Shown here: positions 17,620 to 25,836 of the stretch, piece after piece
Numbering within the stretch: the first letter of the stretch is position 1
How the letters are laid out: every line of letters begins with the position of its first letter
NCBI GenBank assembly: GCA_020630175.1
Contig: JAHDBW010000002.1
Coordinates: forward strand, 15,607 to 51,263
Direction of reading: 5' to 3'
From: Anaerolineales bacterium
GTDB taxonomy: Bacteria > Chloroflexota > Anaerolineae > Anaerolineales > UBA6668
Length of the DNA stretch: 35,657 bases
Made by a program: the position numbers and the translations under genes
The notes under the pieces: generated by a model
Told to the model about the DNA's origin: nothing
What the model saw: the letters and a program-made list of their open reading frames with translations, nothing else
Database searches by the model: none

Positions 17620-19125
17620 TTATGCTCCAAGGACCGCCATTACGCTGTCAACACCAGTCTTGATTACGGTATCCATCCAAGCAGGATAGAAGCCCAAGGC
17701 TAGCAATGACACCAGTAGGATGACGATTGCAGTTCGATCTTGCCAACGGATTGGCGTGAGTTCGTGTTCAATTTTTTCTGGGATCGGGCCGAAGAAGACC
17801 GCGCTAACAGCACGGATAATGTAAGCCGCTGTAATCACAATTGCGAGTGCAGAAATGATCGCGATCCAAGCGTAGTAATTTGCGATAAAGTCTGGGCCTT
17901 GCACACCTGCGCGCCAAGCACCCATAAAGATTGGTAATTCAGCAACGAAGCCAGAGAACAATGGCATCCCCATTGAAACCAAACCACCAATGATGAAGGC
18001 AACCCCAACCATTGGGAGTTTCTTCATTACACCACCCAGCTCTGGGATCATGCGGGTGTGAGCGCGGTCATAAACCATCCCGATACATGAGAAGAAGAGC
18101 GCCGTCATTGCCCCGTGAGAGAACATTTGCAGCCCAGCACCGGTCAGACCAATTTCGTTCATGGTTGCGATACCAAGTACCACCAACCCCATGTGCGAAA
18201 CAGAAGAGTAACCAATCATGTACTTCAAGTCTTTACGCGTCATTGCGATGAGTGACCCGTAAACAACGTTTACGAAGGCCAGTACCACCACATAAGGTAG
18301 CCAGAACTTTGCACCTTCAGGCAGGAGTACAACCCCAACCCGCAGTGCAGCGTAAGCACCCAGCTTCATCAATACCCCAGCATGGAACATAGACACTGCC
18401 GTCGGCGCTGCCACGTGACCAACCGGGCTCCAGTTGTGGAACGGGAACATCCCCGCCAACACAATGAAACCGATAAAGACAAATGGGAACCAAGTAATTT
18501 GGAATTCGCGGGTAAATTCGGCTTGCTCTTGAATAATGAACATGTCGAATGTGCCAAGACCAGATGCTGAATACATTGCCAGCGCACCAATCAGTGCGAA
18601 GAGCGACCCCACCACAAGGAAGAGGGTCAGCTTCATGGCTGCGTATTCGCGGGTCTTTTTCCAACCCCACATGGCAATCATGAGGTACATTGGGAACACT
18701 GCCACTTCATAGAAGAAGAACAGTGTGAACATATCTTGTGCAACGAACACACCCCACACACCCATCGCTAAGAAGAAGAGTAGTGCAAAGAATTCGCGTG
18801 GACGGTCTTCAATGCCCCAACTGATGAGCACACCGGTAACCATCACAATCCCGGTCAACAACACCATTGGCAGGCTTAGCCCATCAACAGCAACGATGTA
18901 GCTAATGCCGACAGCTGGGATCCAGTCAAAGCGATCTTCAAATTGGTACCCGCCAAGCTCGATGTCATAGCTGAAATACACAATGATAGAAAGCACCATA
19001 CAGACAATCGCCGCAATTAGCGAGGTCCAGCGGATGAGTTCTTTTTTATCTTCTGGGAAGGCTAGCAACGCTAAGCCAACAACGCCCGGAAGAAAAGTAA
19101 TTACTGAAAGAATTGGGAAGTCCAT
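17620..19125 (-). CDS. nuoM: NADH-quinone oxidoreductase subunit M, divergent second copy
   Basis: This is a 501-residue antiporter-like subunit of complex I. Glu140 in the FFFYEVAVFPMY helix and the Lys in GVLMKLGAYAALR fit the proton-channel pattern, as does RKDLKYMIGYSSVSHMG. However, the motif that normally reads HTWLPDAHTEAPT is NWSPVGHVAAPTAVS here, losing the Asp/Glu pair. It differs enough from the adjacent nuoM to be an old duplicate and not a recent copy. It lies 6 bp downstream of the first nuoM and 3 bp upstream of nuoN. It could be a fourth pumping subunit placed next to the other M in the membrane arm; that is inference. Confidence 0.92.
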   Translation of the reverse strand: MDFPILSVITFLPGVVGLALLAFPEDKKELIRWTSLIAAIVCMVLSIIVYFSYDIELGGYQFEDRFDWIPAVGISYIVAVDGLSLPMVLLTGIVMVTGVLISWGIEDRPREFFALLFFLAMGVWGVFVAQDMFTLFFFYEVAVFPMYLMIAMWGWKKTREYAAMKLTLFLVVGSLFALIGALAMYSASGLGTFDMFIIQEQAEFTREFQITWFPFVFIGFIVLAGMFPFHNWSPVGHVAAPTAVSMFHAGVLMKLGAYAALRVGVVLLPEGAKFWLPYVVVLAFVNVVYGSLIAMTRKDLKYMIGYSSVSHMGLVVLGIATMNEIGLTGAGLQMFSHGAMTALFFSCIGMVYDRAHTRMIPELGGVMKKLPMVGVAFIIGGLVSMGMPLFSGFVAELPIFMGAWRAGVQGPDFIANYYAWIAIISALAIVITAAYIIRAVSAVFFGPIPEKIEHELTPIRWQDRTAIVILLVSLLALGFYPAWMDTVIKTGVDSVMAVLGA

Positions 19126-19131
19126 TAAAGC

Positions 19132-20694
19132 CTATCCAAAAAGGTGCACAATTGCGTAATTGATCATATTCGCGATACTCGCTGGCCAGACACCGATCAA
19201 CAGCATCAGAACTAGCAAGGGCGCCATTACCGCAATTTCGCGCACGTTCATTTCCATGTTGTGATCAGCCCAATGCGGATTGATTGGACCGTGCAAGACT
19301 TTACGAATACCTTTCAATACGTAAGCACCAGTCATAAACAAACCGATCATGCTTAGCGCGGTATAGAAAGTAAAGATTGGCCAAGATCCACGGACAATTG
19401 CGAATTCGCCAACGAAGCCGTTCAGACCTGGCAACCCAAGTGATGCCATTGAAGAGAAGATCAGCATCCCACCGTAAATCGGTGCGTATTGCCAGATCCC
19501 ACCGCCAAGTTCATCAAGGTTGCGCGTGTGGGCACGTTCATACACCACACCAACTAAGAAGAACATTGCCGCAGCTGAAAGGCCGTGGTTGAACATTTGA
19601 ATAACTGCACCCGCGCCAGCCAAGGCCAACGTGGTTGGGTCAACAGCGTTTCCGGCAGCCCAAGCAACAACCGCCAACCCAAGAACAACAAAGCCCATGT
19701 GATTGACTGAAGAATATGCAACCAAGCGCTTGAAGTCTGTTTGACCGTAAGCAGAGTACGCCGCCAAGATGATTGAAAGCATCCCGAGCAGGGCGATGAT
19801 TGGCGCAGCGGCCGCCGATTGTTCTGGGAACAATGGGATAACCAAGCGTAGGAACCCGTAAGCACCCAGCTTCAGCAAAACGCCAGCCAAGATCATTGAT
19901 CCGGCGGTTGGTGCTTCAGTGTGTGCATCTGGTAGCCATGTATGGAACGGGAAGAGCGGCACTTTGATTGCGAACGCAACAAAGAAGGCCCAGAAGGCAA
20001 CCGTCTTGACTGTGCTTGCAGACGCAAAGTTCAAGAATGTTTCATTTGACGTTGGCCACGTTGCGTACAACGTTGGCAGGTCAAAGGTGCCTTGGGTAAT
20101 CCCAATAAGCTGAATGGCGAGCAACAAGCCCAAGCCAGCAGCCATGGTGTAGATCATAAATTTGAAAGACGCGTATTCGCGGGCTGGAACAATCCGACCG
20201 CGGCTAAGTTCGCGTTTGCCTTTCGGGCTACCCCATTGATTGATGAGGAAGTACATCGGCACCAAACCAACTTCGTAGAATGCGAAGAAGAGCAACAAGT
20301 CCAATGAAAGGAACACGCCCAGCGTACCCACTTGCAAAATGAAGAACAAGGCCATGAAGCCGCGAATGCGATCAACATTGAAAGAAGCCAGAATACACAA
20401 TGGCACTAGCAAGTTTGCCAGCAAGACCATTGGCACGCTCAGGCCGTCTACGCCAAGGTGGAAGCCTGCGTTTACAGACGGATACCAGCGTGCGTTGACT
20501 TCAAATTGGAAGCCGCCAGCAACAAAGTCGTAGTTTGCCCACAAATAGAGGGTAAGCAACAACGGAATGAGGCTAAATGCAAACGCAATGCGTGCAATTG
20601 TGCCTTTATTGTTAGGAGCCAACATCACCGCTGTCATGCCAAGTAATGGCGTGAACAGGATGAGCATCAGCAAGTTATTGTTGATAAATTCCAT
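19132..20694 (-). CDS. nuoM: NADH-quinone oxidoreductase subunit M, canonical copy
   Basis: This is a 520-residue antiporter-like subunit of complex I with about 14 membrane helices. Glu141 in FFAFYEVGLVPMYF, the HTWLPDAHTEAPTAGS motif, the Lys in GVLLKLGAYGFLR, and DFKRLVAYSSVNHMG are all canonical. I prefer the ATG at 20694 with AGGG upstream; a TTG three codons earlier at 20703 adjoins the nuoL stop and is possible. An inserted polar loop (SPKGKRELSRGRIVPAREYA) follows the Glu helix. It sits between nuoL and the divergent second nuoM. Confidence 0.95.
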   Translation of the reverse strand: MEFINNNLLMLILFTPLLGMTAVMLAPNNKGTIARIAFAFSLIPLLLTLYLWANYDFVAGGFQFEVNARWYPSVNAGFHLGVDGLSVPMVLLANLLVPLCILASFNVDRIRGFMALFFILQVGTLGVFLSLDLLLFFAFYEVGLVPMYFLINQWGSPKGKRELSRGRIVPAREYASFKFMIYTMAAGLGLLLAIQLIGITQGTFDLPTLYATWPTSNETFLNFASASTVKTVAFWAFFVAFAIKVPLFPFHTWLPDAHTEAPTAGSMILAGVLLKLGAYGFLRLVIPLFPEQSAAAAPIIALLGMLSIILAAYSAYGQTDFKRLVAYSSVNHMGFVVLGLAVVAWAAGNAVDPTTLALAGAGAVIQMFNHGLSAAAMFFLVGVVYERAHTRNLDELGGGIWQYAPIYGGMLIFSSMASLGLPGLNGFVGEFAIVRGSWPIFTFYTALSMIGLFMTGAYVLKGIRKVLHGPINPHWADHNMEMNVREIAVMAPLLVLMLLIGVWPASIANMINYAIVHLFG

Positions 20695-20703
20695 AATCGT
20701 CAA

Positions 20704-22872
20704 CTACCCTGCAACCAAGAACCCGAACAACACACCGATGAGTGCAATTGCAATCACGGTATACATCAGATAGTTTTGAATGCGGCCAGTTTGAATGTAC
20801 TTCATTGCATCGCCTGTCCAGCGGACACCGTCAGCCATGCGATCTGGTGGCGCATCAACTGCGACTTGTTCGACAGCAGCAGAGCCAACGCCTGCCTTCC
20901 AGAAGAAACTAGCCACAAAGTGGATAATGCCATCGATAATGCCGCGATCAATAATTTTGAACGTCAACGTTTCGCCAATCCAGTGGGCTGGTTTGACAAA
21001 CGCGGCGTAGTAGAACTCGTCCACGTAGTATTTGTTTTCCAACATGGTCCACAATGGGCCGAGTAATTTTTTGACAGGGTCAACTTGATCAGCTGATTTG
21101 AGTGGGTTGCGGCCATAGACCAAGTACCCAACTAACAAACCGCCCAGCGCAACCGCAATTGACATAATGACCGGGAACCAAGTAAAGGTAAATGGCTTCG
21201 GTTGCATGTCTTTTGGTAGCGCACCAACTAACCAGTGTTCAAATGGATTGTTACCGAAGAGTTGACCCAGAACTGGGAACTCGCCGTGAACACCAATGAA
21301 ACCAGCGAAGATTGCAAAGAAAGACAGCACAACAAGCGGCAAGGTCATTGTCCAGTTGTTTTCGTGTGCGTGCTCTGCACTCTTTGTGCGTGGTTCGCCG
21401 TAGAACGTGAGTGAAATTTGGCGCATGGTGTAGTAAGCCGTTAGGAAGGCTGCAATACACAATACGGTAAATACAATGTAGTGATGGTGCGCCCAAGCGT
21501 CACCAAGAATTTCATCTTTCGACCAGAAGCCAGCGGTTACAAATGGGAACCCAGAAAGCGCCAGACCACCAATCAGGAATGTCCAGTAGGTAATTGGCAT
21601 GCGGCTTTTGAGACCACCCATGTTGCGCATGTCTTGCGGATCGATGTGTTCGTGCACATCGTGCATGCCGTGTTCAACACCGTGAATGATTGAGCCTGAG
21701 CCCATGAACAGCAACGCTTTGAAGAAGGCGTGCGTCATCAGGTGGAATGTAGCGGCGACATAAGCGCCCATGCCCAGCGCTGCGACCATAAAGCCGAGCT
21801 GAGAAATGGTTGAGTAAGCCAATACGCGTTTGACATCGTATTGCGCAATTGCAATTGTGGCCCCGAACAATGCAGTGAAAGCACCAATAAAGGTGATGAT
21901 TTCCATTGTTGGGTTTGGCCCGTGCGATCCGCCTGCAGAAATAATTGGGAACATGCGGATGATCATGTAGATCCCCGCTGAAACCATTGCAGCTGCGTGG
22001 ATCATTGCAGACACTGGCGTAGGCCCTTCCATTGCGTCTGGCAGCCAGACATGGAGTGGGAACTGCGCTGATTTACCGACTGTACCGATAAAGAGCAACA
22101 AGCCAATGAGGTTAGCAACGGTAAAGCCAGCAATCATTGACGGGTTGTGCGTCAAGTCATACATCAGCTCTTCATTGAAGAAAATATCGTGGAAGTTGAG
22201 CGTGCCAGCCTGTGAGTACAAGTAAGCAATCCCCAGCAACATCATTACATCAGCAACACGCGTTGTTAGGAACGCTTTGATTGCTGCAATGCGTGGTGGC
22301 GTTGCTTTTGGATCGTCGTATTCGCGGCCGTACCAGAAGCCAATCAGCAAGTATGAGCATAACCCCATCACTTCCCAACCAACAAAGAGTAGCAACAAGT
22401 TGTCTGCAACGGTCAGGGTGAGCATTGCGCCAGCGAACAATGACAAGAAGGCAAAGAACCGTGAATATAACGGATCAACACCATGATGTGGCGGTGTACC
22501 CGGCAGGTCATGGTCGTGTACAGGCTTCCCAAAGTTAGAGTAGCCAATGCTGTAAAGGAAAATCGCAACGATACAAAGCGGAACGAAGAACAACAGAATT
22601 GAATTCAAGTTGTCAACAGCCACACCCATGTCGAGATACGTAGTCCCCGTTGGCAGCCAGTGAATATAGCTGTGGAAAGGATTCTCTCCATAGTAATATC
22701 CCTTTGCAAACGCAGAAAACACCACGATCCAGCTCATGATCCAAGACATGATCACTGAAGTTAGTGCAATAGAGTGGCTCAGCGCTTTAGTACGATTTGC
22801 AAATAAAACAATCAGCAAAAACGAGATTAGCGGCGGAACCGGAATTAGCCAAATAAGAAGAGTTGTGTTCAT
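20704..22872 (-). CDS. nuoL: NADH-quinone oxidoreductase subunit L
   Basis: This 722-residue subunit is the distal proton channel of complex I and supplies the lateral helix that braces the membrane arm. Canonical motifs: VGWEVMGLCSYLLIGFWY (Glu), FPLHVWLPDAMEGPTPVSAM, AAMVSAGIYMI, and YDVKRVLAYSTISQLGFM. The E. coli protein is about 613 residues. Much of the excess is near the C-terminus, where the lateral-helix region from KYYVDEFY (about 614) to QTGR (about 697) contains a segment at about 663-693 that looks like an insertion. This may match the presence of a second NuoM. It starts at the ATG at 22872, 49 bp after nuoK, without a clear Shine-Dalgarno sequence. Confidence 0.96.
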   Translation of the reverse strand: MNTTLLIWLIPVPPLISFLLIVLFANRTKALSHSIALTSVIMSWIMSWIVVFSAFAKGYYYGENPFHSYIHWLPTGTTYLDMGVAVDNLNSILLFFVPLCIVAIFLYSIGYSNFGKPVHDHDLPGTPPHHGVDPLYSRFFAFLSLFAGAMLTLTVADNLLLLFVGWEVMGLCSYLLIGFWYGREYDDPKATPPRIAAIKAFLTTRVADVMMLLGIAYLYSQAGTLNFHDIFFNEELMYDLTHNPSMIAGFTVANLIGLLLFIGTVGKSAQFPLHVWLPDAMEGPTPVSAMIHAAAMVSAGIYMIIRMFPIISAGGSHGPNPTMEIITFIGAFTALFGATIAIAQYDVKRVLAYSTISQLGFMVAALGMGAYVAATFHLMTHAFFKALLFMGSGSIIHGVEHGMHDVHEHIDPQDMRNMGGLKSRMPITYWTFLIGGLALSGFPFVTAGFWSKDEILGDAWAHHHYIVFTVLCIAAFLTAYYTMRQISLTFYGEPRTKSAEHAHENNWTMTLPLVVLSFFAIFAGFIGVHGEFPVLGQLFGNNPFEHWLVGALPKDMQPKPFTFTWFPVIMSIAVALGGLLVGYLVYGRNPLKSADQVDPVKKLLGPLWTMLENKYYVDEFYYAAFVKPAHWIGETLTFKIIDRGIIDGIIHFVASFFWKAGVGSAAVEQVAVDAPPDRMADGVRWTGDAMKYIQTGRIQNYLMYTVIAIALIGVLFGFLVAG

Positions 22873-22921
22873 ATGAATTAGGTAGTCAGTTAGCGCACTA
22901 TCAAATGCACCACCTCACTCA

Positions 22922-23230
22922 TTACCATTTCAATAGATTGAGATCGTTTGCAACAACCGTATCGCGGTTGCGATAAATCGAAATTGCAAGTGCCAACCCA
23001 ACGGTTGCTTCAGCTGCTGCTACCGCAAACACGATAACCGCAAACACTTGACCAGACAGGTTCGCAACGTTGCCATAACGCCAGAACGCAACTAAATTGA
23101 TGGTGATTGAGGTCATCATCAATTCCAAGCACATCATGATTGCAATTGCGTTGCGGCGTGCTAGCACACCATACAGACCAACGCAAAACAGCACTGATGA
23201 CAGGATTAGATACCATTCTAATGGGATCAT
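22922..23230 (-). CDS. nuoK: NADH-quinone oxidoreductase subunit K
   Basis: This is a 102-residue, three-helix membrane subunit of complex I. The two conserved helix glutamates are visible in MMCLELMMTSITINLVAF and AVAAAEATVGLALAI, which form part of the proton path between NuoH and NuoN. Length is normal. The ATG follows the nuoJ stop directly (TAA ATG), a tight coupling. Confidence 0.96.
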   Translation of the reverse strand: MIPLEWYLILSSVLFCVGLYGVLARRNAIAIMMCLELMMTSITINLVAFWRYGNVANLSGQVFAVIVFAVAAAEATVGLALAISIYRNRDTVVANDLNLLKW

Positions 23231-23740
23231 TTAGCCTTCCTCTTCTCGCGGCATTGCGATTGCAATCCCACCAATCAACGCCGCAATCAGTAAGACTGAC
23301 GCAACTTCAAACGGTAAAATAAATTGGTTAGGGCTCACAAATGCGTTCCCCAAATCAACAATTTGATTTGATACGTCGCTGGCTGGGCGGGCTGGCAAGC
23401 TAACGCCGCTTACCATAAAGACCATGCCTACAAAGATCACAACCGACACAATCACCGCCATCCACCAATTGTCATTGGTTTGGGGTTCTGTATCGTTCAT
23501 CACTTTGCGCGTCAACATGACGGCGAACAAGATCAAAATCGCGATTGCACCGATGTAAACCACAATTTGGACAACTGCCATAAAGCCAGCGTCCAAGGTT
23601 GTGAAGACAGCCGCAACCATAAACAATGTCATTACAAGCCATAGCGCAGAACGCACTAAGTTACGACCTGTAACAACCATCAACGCCGAATAAACTGTCA
23701 ACGCTGAAATAATTAGAAAAGCAATTTGAGAACCAGACAT
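23231..23740 (-). CDS. nuoJ: NADH-quinone oxidoreductase subunit J
   Basis: This is a 169-residue, five-helix membrane subunit of complex I. The conserved segment VYIGAIAILILFAVMLTRK, containing the family's helix 3 pi-bulge region, is clear. It is 26 bp downstream of nuoH; the NuoI ferredoxin-like gene that normally lies between H and J is missing. Confidence 0.95.
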   Translation of the reverse strand: MSGSQIAFLIISALTVYSALMVVTGRNLVRSALWLVMTLFMVAAVFTTLDAGFMAVVQIVVYIGAIAILILFAVMLTRKVMNDTEPQTNDNWWMAVIVSVVIFVGMVFMVSGVSLPARPASDVSNQIVDLGNAFVSPNQFILPFEVASVLLIAALIGGIAIAMPREEEG

Positions 23741-23766
23741 AAGCCTCTTTCTATCCGTACTCTAGA

Positions 23767-24966
23767 CTAGTCTGCTGCTGCAGCCTTTAGACGCTGATCA
23801 ACATCAGCTTGTTCACGTCGAGACCAACGCACCAGAATGCCCATTGTTACTAGGCCCAGTGCCAAGTTAGCGCCCAACAGGACTAACGCTTGCAACCAAG
23901 AATTTGGTTCAAACGGCAATTTCGCAACGATTGCGGTCACAATCAAGACTGCCAATGAAAGTGGCACCAAGAATTTCCAGTTGAAGTCATTCATTTGGTC
24001 AATGCGCAAGCGTGGCAATGTCAGACGGATCCACATGACAACGAAGTACATCAAGAATGATTTGAGTGTGAAGTAGAAGAACCCAAGAATTGGGAATGCT
24101 TCAGCACCAGGGCCGCGCCAGCCACCAAGGAACATAACGACGAACAAAGCGCCGATTGTGAAGGCGTGGGCAAATTCAGCCAAGAAGATCATGGCGAACA
24201 GTGAACCACTGTATTCAACGTGGAACCCAGCCACAATTTCACTTTCAGCTTCGACAGTATCAAAAGGAGCGCGACCAATTTCAGCGATGTTCGACACCAT
24301 AAAGATGAAGGCTGCAATTGGAGCGGCGAGGATGTAACCCGGAACAACCGTTTGTGCGTAGACAATGTCTTGCAAGCTCATTGAACCAGCCAACAGCACT
24401 GGCACCATGCCAGAAATGATGAGTGGCACTTCATATGAAACGAGTTGAGATGCTGCACGGAACGAACCGAGTAGTGCGTATTTGTTGTTACTTGCCCAGC
24501 CCATCATAATGACAGCCAAGGTACCGATGCCGCTCACTGCAATTACATATAAGAAGCCGGCGTCCATATCAAAGCCAATCATTGTTGACCCGAATGGCAT
24601 AACCGCCCAAATTGCGACTACAGACATCACCATTACTAATGGAGACATCCAGAAGATCGCTTTATCTGCACCGTCTGGCACAATAACTTCTTTTGTGAAG
24701 AGCTTCAGCGCATCTGCCACGGTCTGGAGCAGACCAAACGGCCCCACGCGGTTAGGACCGAGACGATCCTGCATGCGACCTGCGACTTTACGTTCCAACC
24801 AAATGTTGAACGCGGTAATAACAAGAACAAAGTTAGACGCAGCCAACGCAGCGATGATGTGACGCACAAGCATCACTACACCTTCTGGCGTCCCTGAGCT
24901 GCGCAACTGATGAAGAATAACTTCCATCAGCCAAACGGCAATGTTCCCTAATTCAAATTCCGGCAT
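23767..24966 (-). CDS. nuoH: NADH-quinone oxidoreductase subunit H
   Basis: This 399-residue subunit links the quinone site to the membrane arm. Diagnostic segments: FNIWLERKVAGRMQDRLGPN, RVGPFGLLQTVADALKLFTKE, and APFDTVEAESEIVAGFHVEY. The N-terminus is longer than usual by about 40 residues, and the C-terminus ends in a charged tail. The start is the ATG at 24966 with AGGGA about 10 nt upstream. Between this gene and nuoA only 87 bp remain, containing a terminator; NuoB, C, D, E, F and G are absent. Confidence 0.96.
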   Translation of the reverse strand: MPEFELGNIAVWLMEVILHQLRSSGTPEGVVMLVRHIIAALAASNFVLVITAFNIWLERKVAGRMQDRLGPNRVGPFGLLQTVADALKLFTKEVIVPDGADKAIFWMSPLVMVMSVVAIWAVMPFGSTMIGFDMDAGFLYVIAVSGIGTLAVIMMGWASNNKYALLGSFRAASQLVSYEVPLIISGMVPVLLAGSMSLQDIVYAQTVVPGYILAAPIAAFIFMVSNIAEIGRAPFDTVEAESEIVAGFHVEYSGSLFAMIFLAEFAHAFTIGALFVVMFLGGWRGPGAEAFPILGFFYFTLKSFLMYFVVMWIRLTLPRLRIDQMNDFNWKFLVPLSLAVLIVTAIVAKLPFEPNSWLQALVLLGANLALGLVTMGILVRWSRREQADVDQRLKAAAAD

Positions 24967-25005
24967 GTTGAAAAATCCCTGTAAAAACGGAAATAACGAT
25001 CAACG

Positions 25006-25035
25006 CAAAAAACTGCTAGTTATAAAACTAGCAGT
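25006..25035 (-). terminator. Intrinsic terminator between nuoA and nuoH
   Basis: On the minus strand ACTGCTAGTT-TTAT-AACTAGCAGT forms a perfect 10-bp stem (25035-25026 with 25021-25012), followed by T5 (25011-25007). It lies 19 bp beyond the nuoA stop and 40 bp before the nuoH start, so nuoA transcription should end or be attenuated here. Confidence 0.85.
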
Positions 25036-25053
25036 CACTTATTAGCTATCTGA

Positions 25054-25410
25054 CTAAACCCACTCGAGGTCGCCTTTCTTCCATACATAGAAGAGACCAC
25101 CCGTCAGGATTAGAATAAAGATAATCCCTTCAACCACTGCGAACATCCCCAGCTTGTTATAAGCCACTGCCCACGGGAAGAGGAAAACACTTTCAACATC
25201 GAATACAACGAACATCAGCGCAAAAATATAGTATTGCACCTTGAACTGCACCCAAGTTTCACCAACGGTTTCTACACCGCACTCGTATGTAGCATTCTTG
25301 ATCGCATTTGGCTTACGCGGCCCCAAGAAAAGAGACGCAACAACCGGCGCACCAGGTAGTGCTACCGCAAAGACGAGAAAAATGAGAATGAAAAGCCAGT
25401 TGGTATCCAT
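25054..25410 (-). CDS. nuoA: NADH-quinone oxidoreductase subunit A
   Basis: This is a 118-residue, three-helix membrane subunit of complex I, next to the quinone site. The signature NATYECGVETVGETW and the following FKVQYYIFALMFVVFDVES are canonical. The ATG at 25410 follows a run of eight T residues and has no Shine-Dalgarno sequence. It is separated from nuoH by a strong terminator, so it may be a one-gene unit with partial readthrough. Its 426-bp upstream region holds a good promoter and a CRP/Rex-like palindrome. Confidence 0.96.
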   Translation of the reverse strand: MDTNWLFILIFLVFAVALPGAPVVASLFLGPRKPNAIKNATYECGVETVGETWVQFKVQYYIFALMFVVFDVESVFLFPWAVAYNKLGMFAVVEGIIFILILTGGLFYVWKKGDLEWV

Positions 25411-25493
25411 AAAAAAAAGCGTATATCTAGTGATTTTAGGCTCGAGGTTTTGTCACTAACGAATCGTTAATTTACGACTGACAAACGTCGCAA

Positions 25494-25522
25494 ATCATAC
25501 CAGCACTACTATAGTGAGTCAA
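25494..25522 (-). promoter_or_regulatory. Probable sigma70-type promoter of nuoA
   Basis: TTGACT (25522-25517), a 17-bp spacer, and TATGAT (25499-25494) on the minus strand: five of six matches in both boxes with optimal spacing. It would give a leader of about 77 nt. Confidence 0.65.
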
Positions 25523-25603
25523 CGAGCATACGGTTGCACAACGCACCTACTATGCCTTATATACGGCACGAAACGACGTGCGTTGGCATCACGTCTATTA
25601 CGA

Positions 25604-25621
25604 TTGTGAATATTATCACAT
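25604..25621. promoter_or_regulatory. CRP/Rex-like operator upstream of nuoA
   Basis: TTGTGAATATTATCACAT contains TGTGA-N6-TCACA, the exact half-site spacing of CRP-family sites, and differs at two positions from the Rex consensus TTGTGAA-N4-TTCACAA. Rex (an NADH/NAD+ sensor) and CRP/FNR proteins are known regulators of respiratory genes. Which of the two binds is not decidable here. Confidence 0.5.
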
Positions 25622-25720
25622 AGTCTAAAAAAGGCGAGTCATTCGTTGCAGTTGGCGACAACTAAATGCTAATCAGAAAGAATCAGCACCGAACTCTATT
25701 AGATGAAGTATAACAATGCA

Positions 25721-25768
25721 AAAAGACAGCGTCATTAGCAATATTCGCTGCCTGCAACGCTGTCTTTT
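25721..25768 (-). terminator. Probable terminator of the class I methyltransferase gene
   Basis: A 12-bp stem, AAAAGACAGCGT with ACGCTGTCTTTT, encloses a 24-nt loop that can itself fold. A short T-run follows on the minus strand. It lies about 70 bp beyond the methyltransferase stop. The large loop makes it weaker than the other terminators. Confidence 0.6.
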
Positions 25769-25836
25769 ACATTGTGAGAATCAGTAGGATTTGGGACGCG
25801 TTCAGTGCACTTTTGCCACCCAAAGTGACGCAGATA

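Larger units (their letters stand above)
25411..25836. other. 426-bp intergenic region upstream of nuoA
   Basis: No convincing gene is seen here. Besides the listed promoter, palindrome and terminator it contains a perfect 13-bp inverted repeat TAACGAATCGTTA (25457-25469) in the would-be nuoA leader. It also contains a TATATA box (25563-25558, minus) and a TATACG box 9 nt before the nuoA ATG (25425-25420). Because the downstream methyltransferase gene ends with its own terminator, these sites can serve only nuoA. Confidence 0.5.

Noticed and set aside
18317-18670. 117-codon frame overlapping the second nuoM on the same strand.
   Set aside because: Out-of-frame shadow; Gly/Cys/Trp composition unlike a real protein and no start signal.
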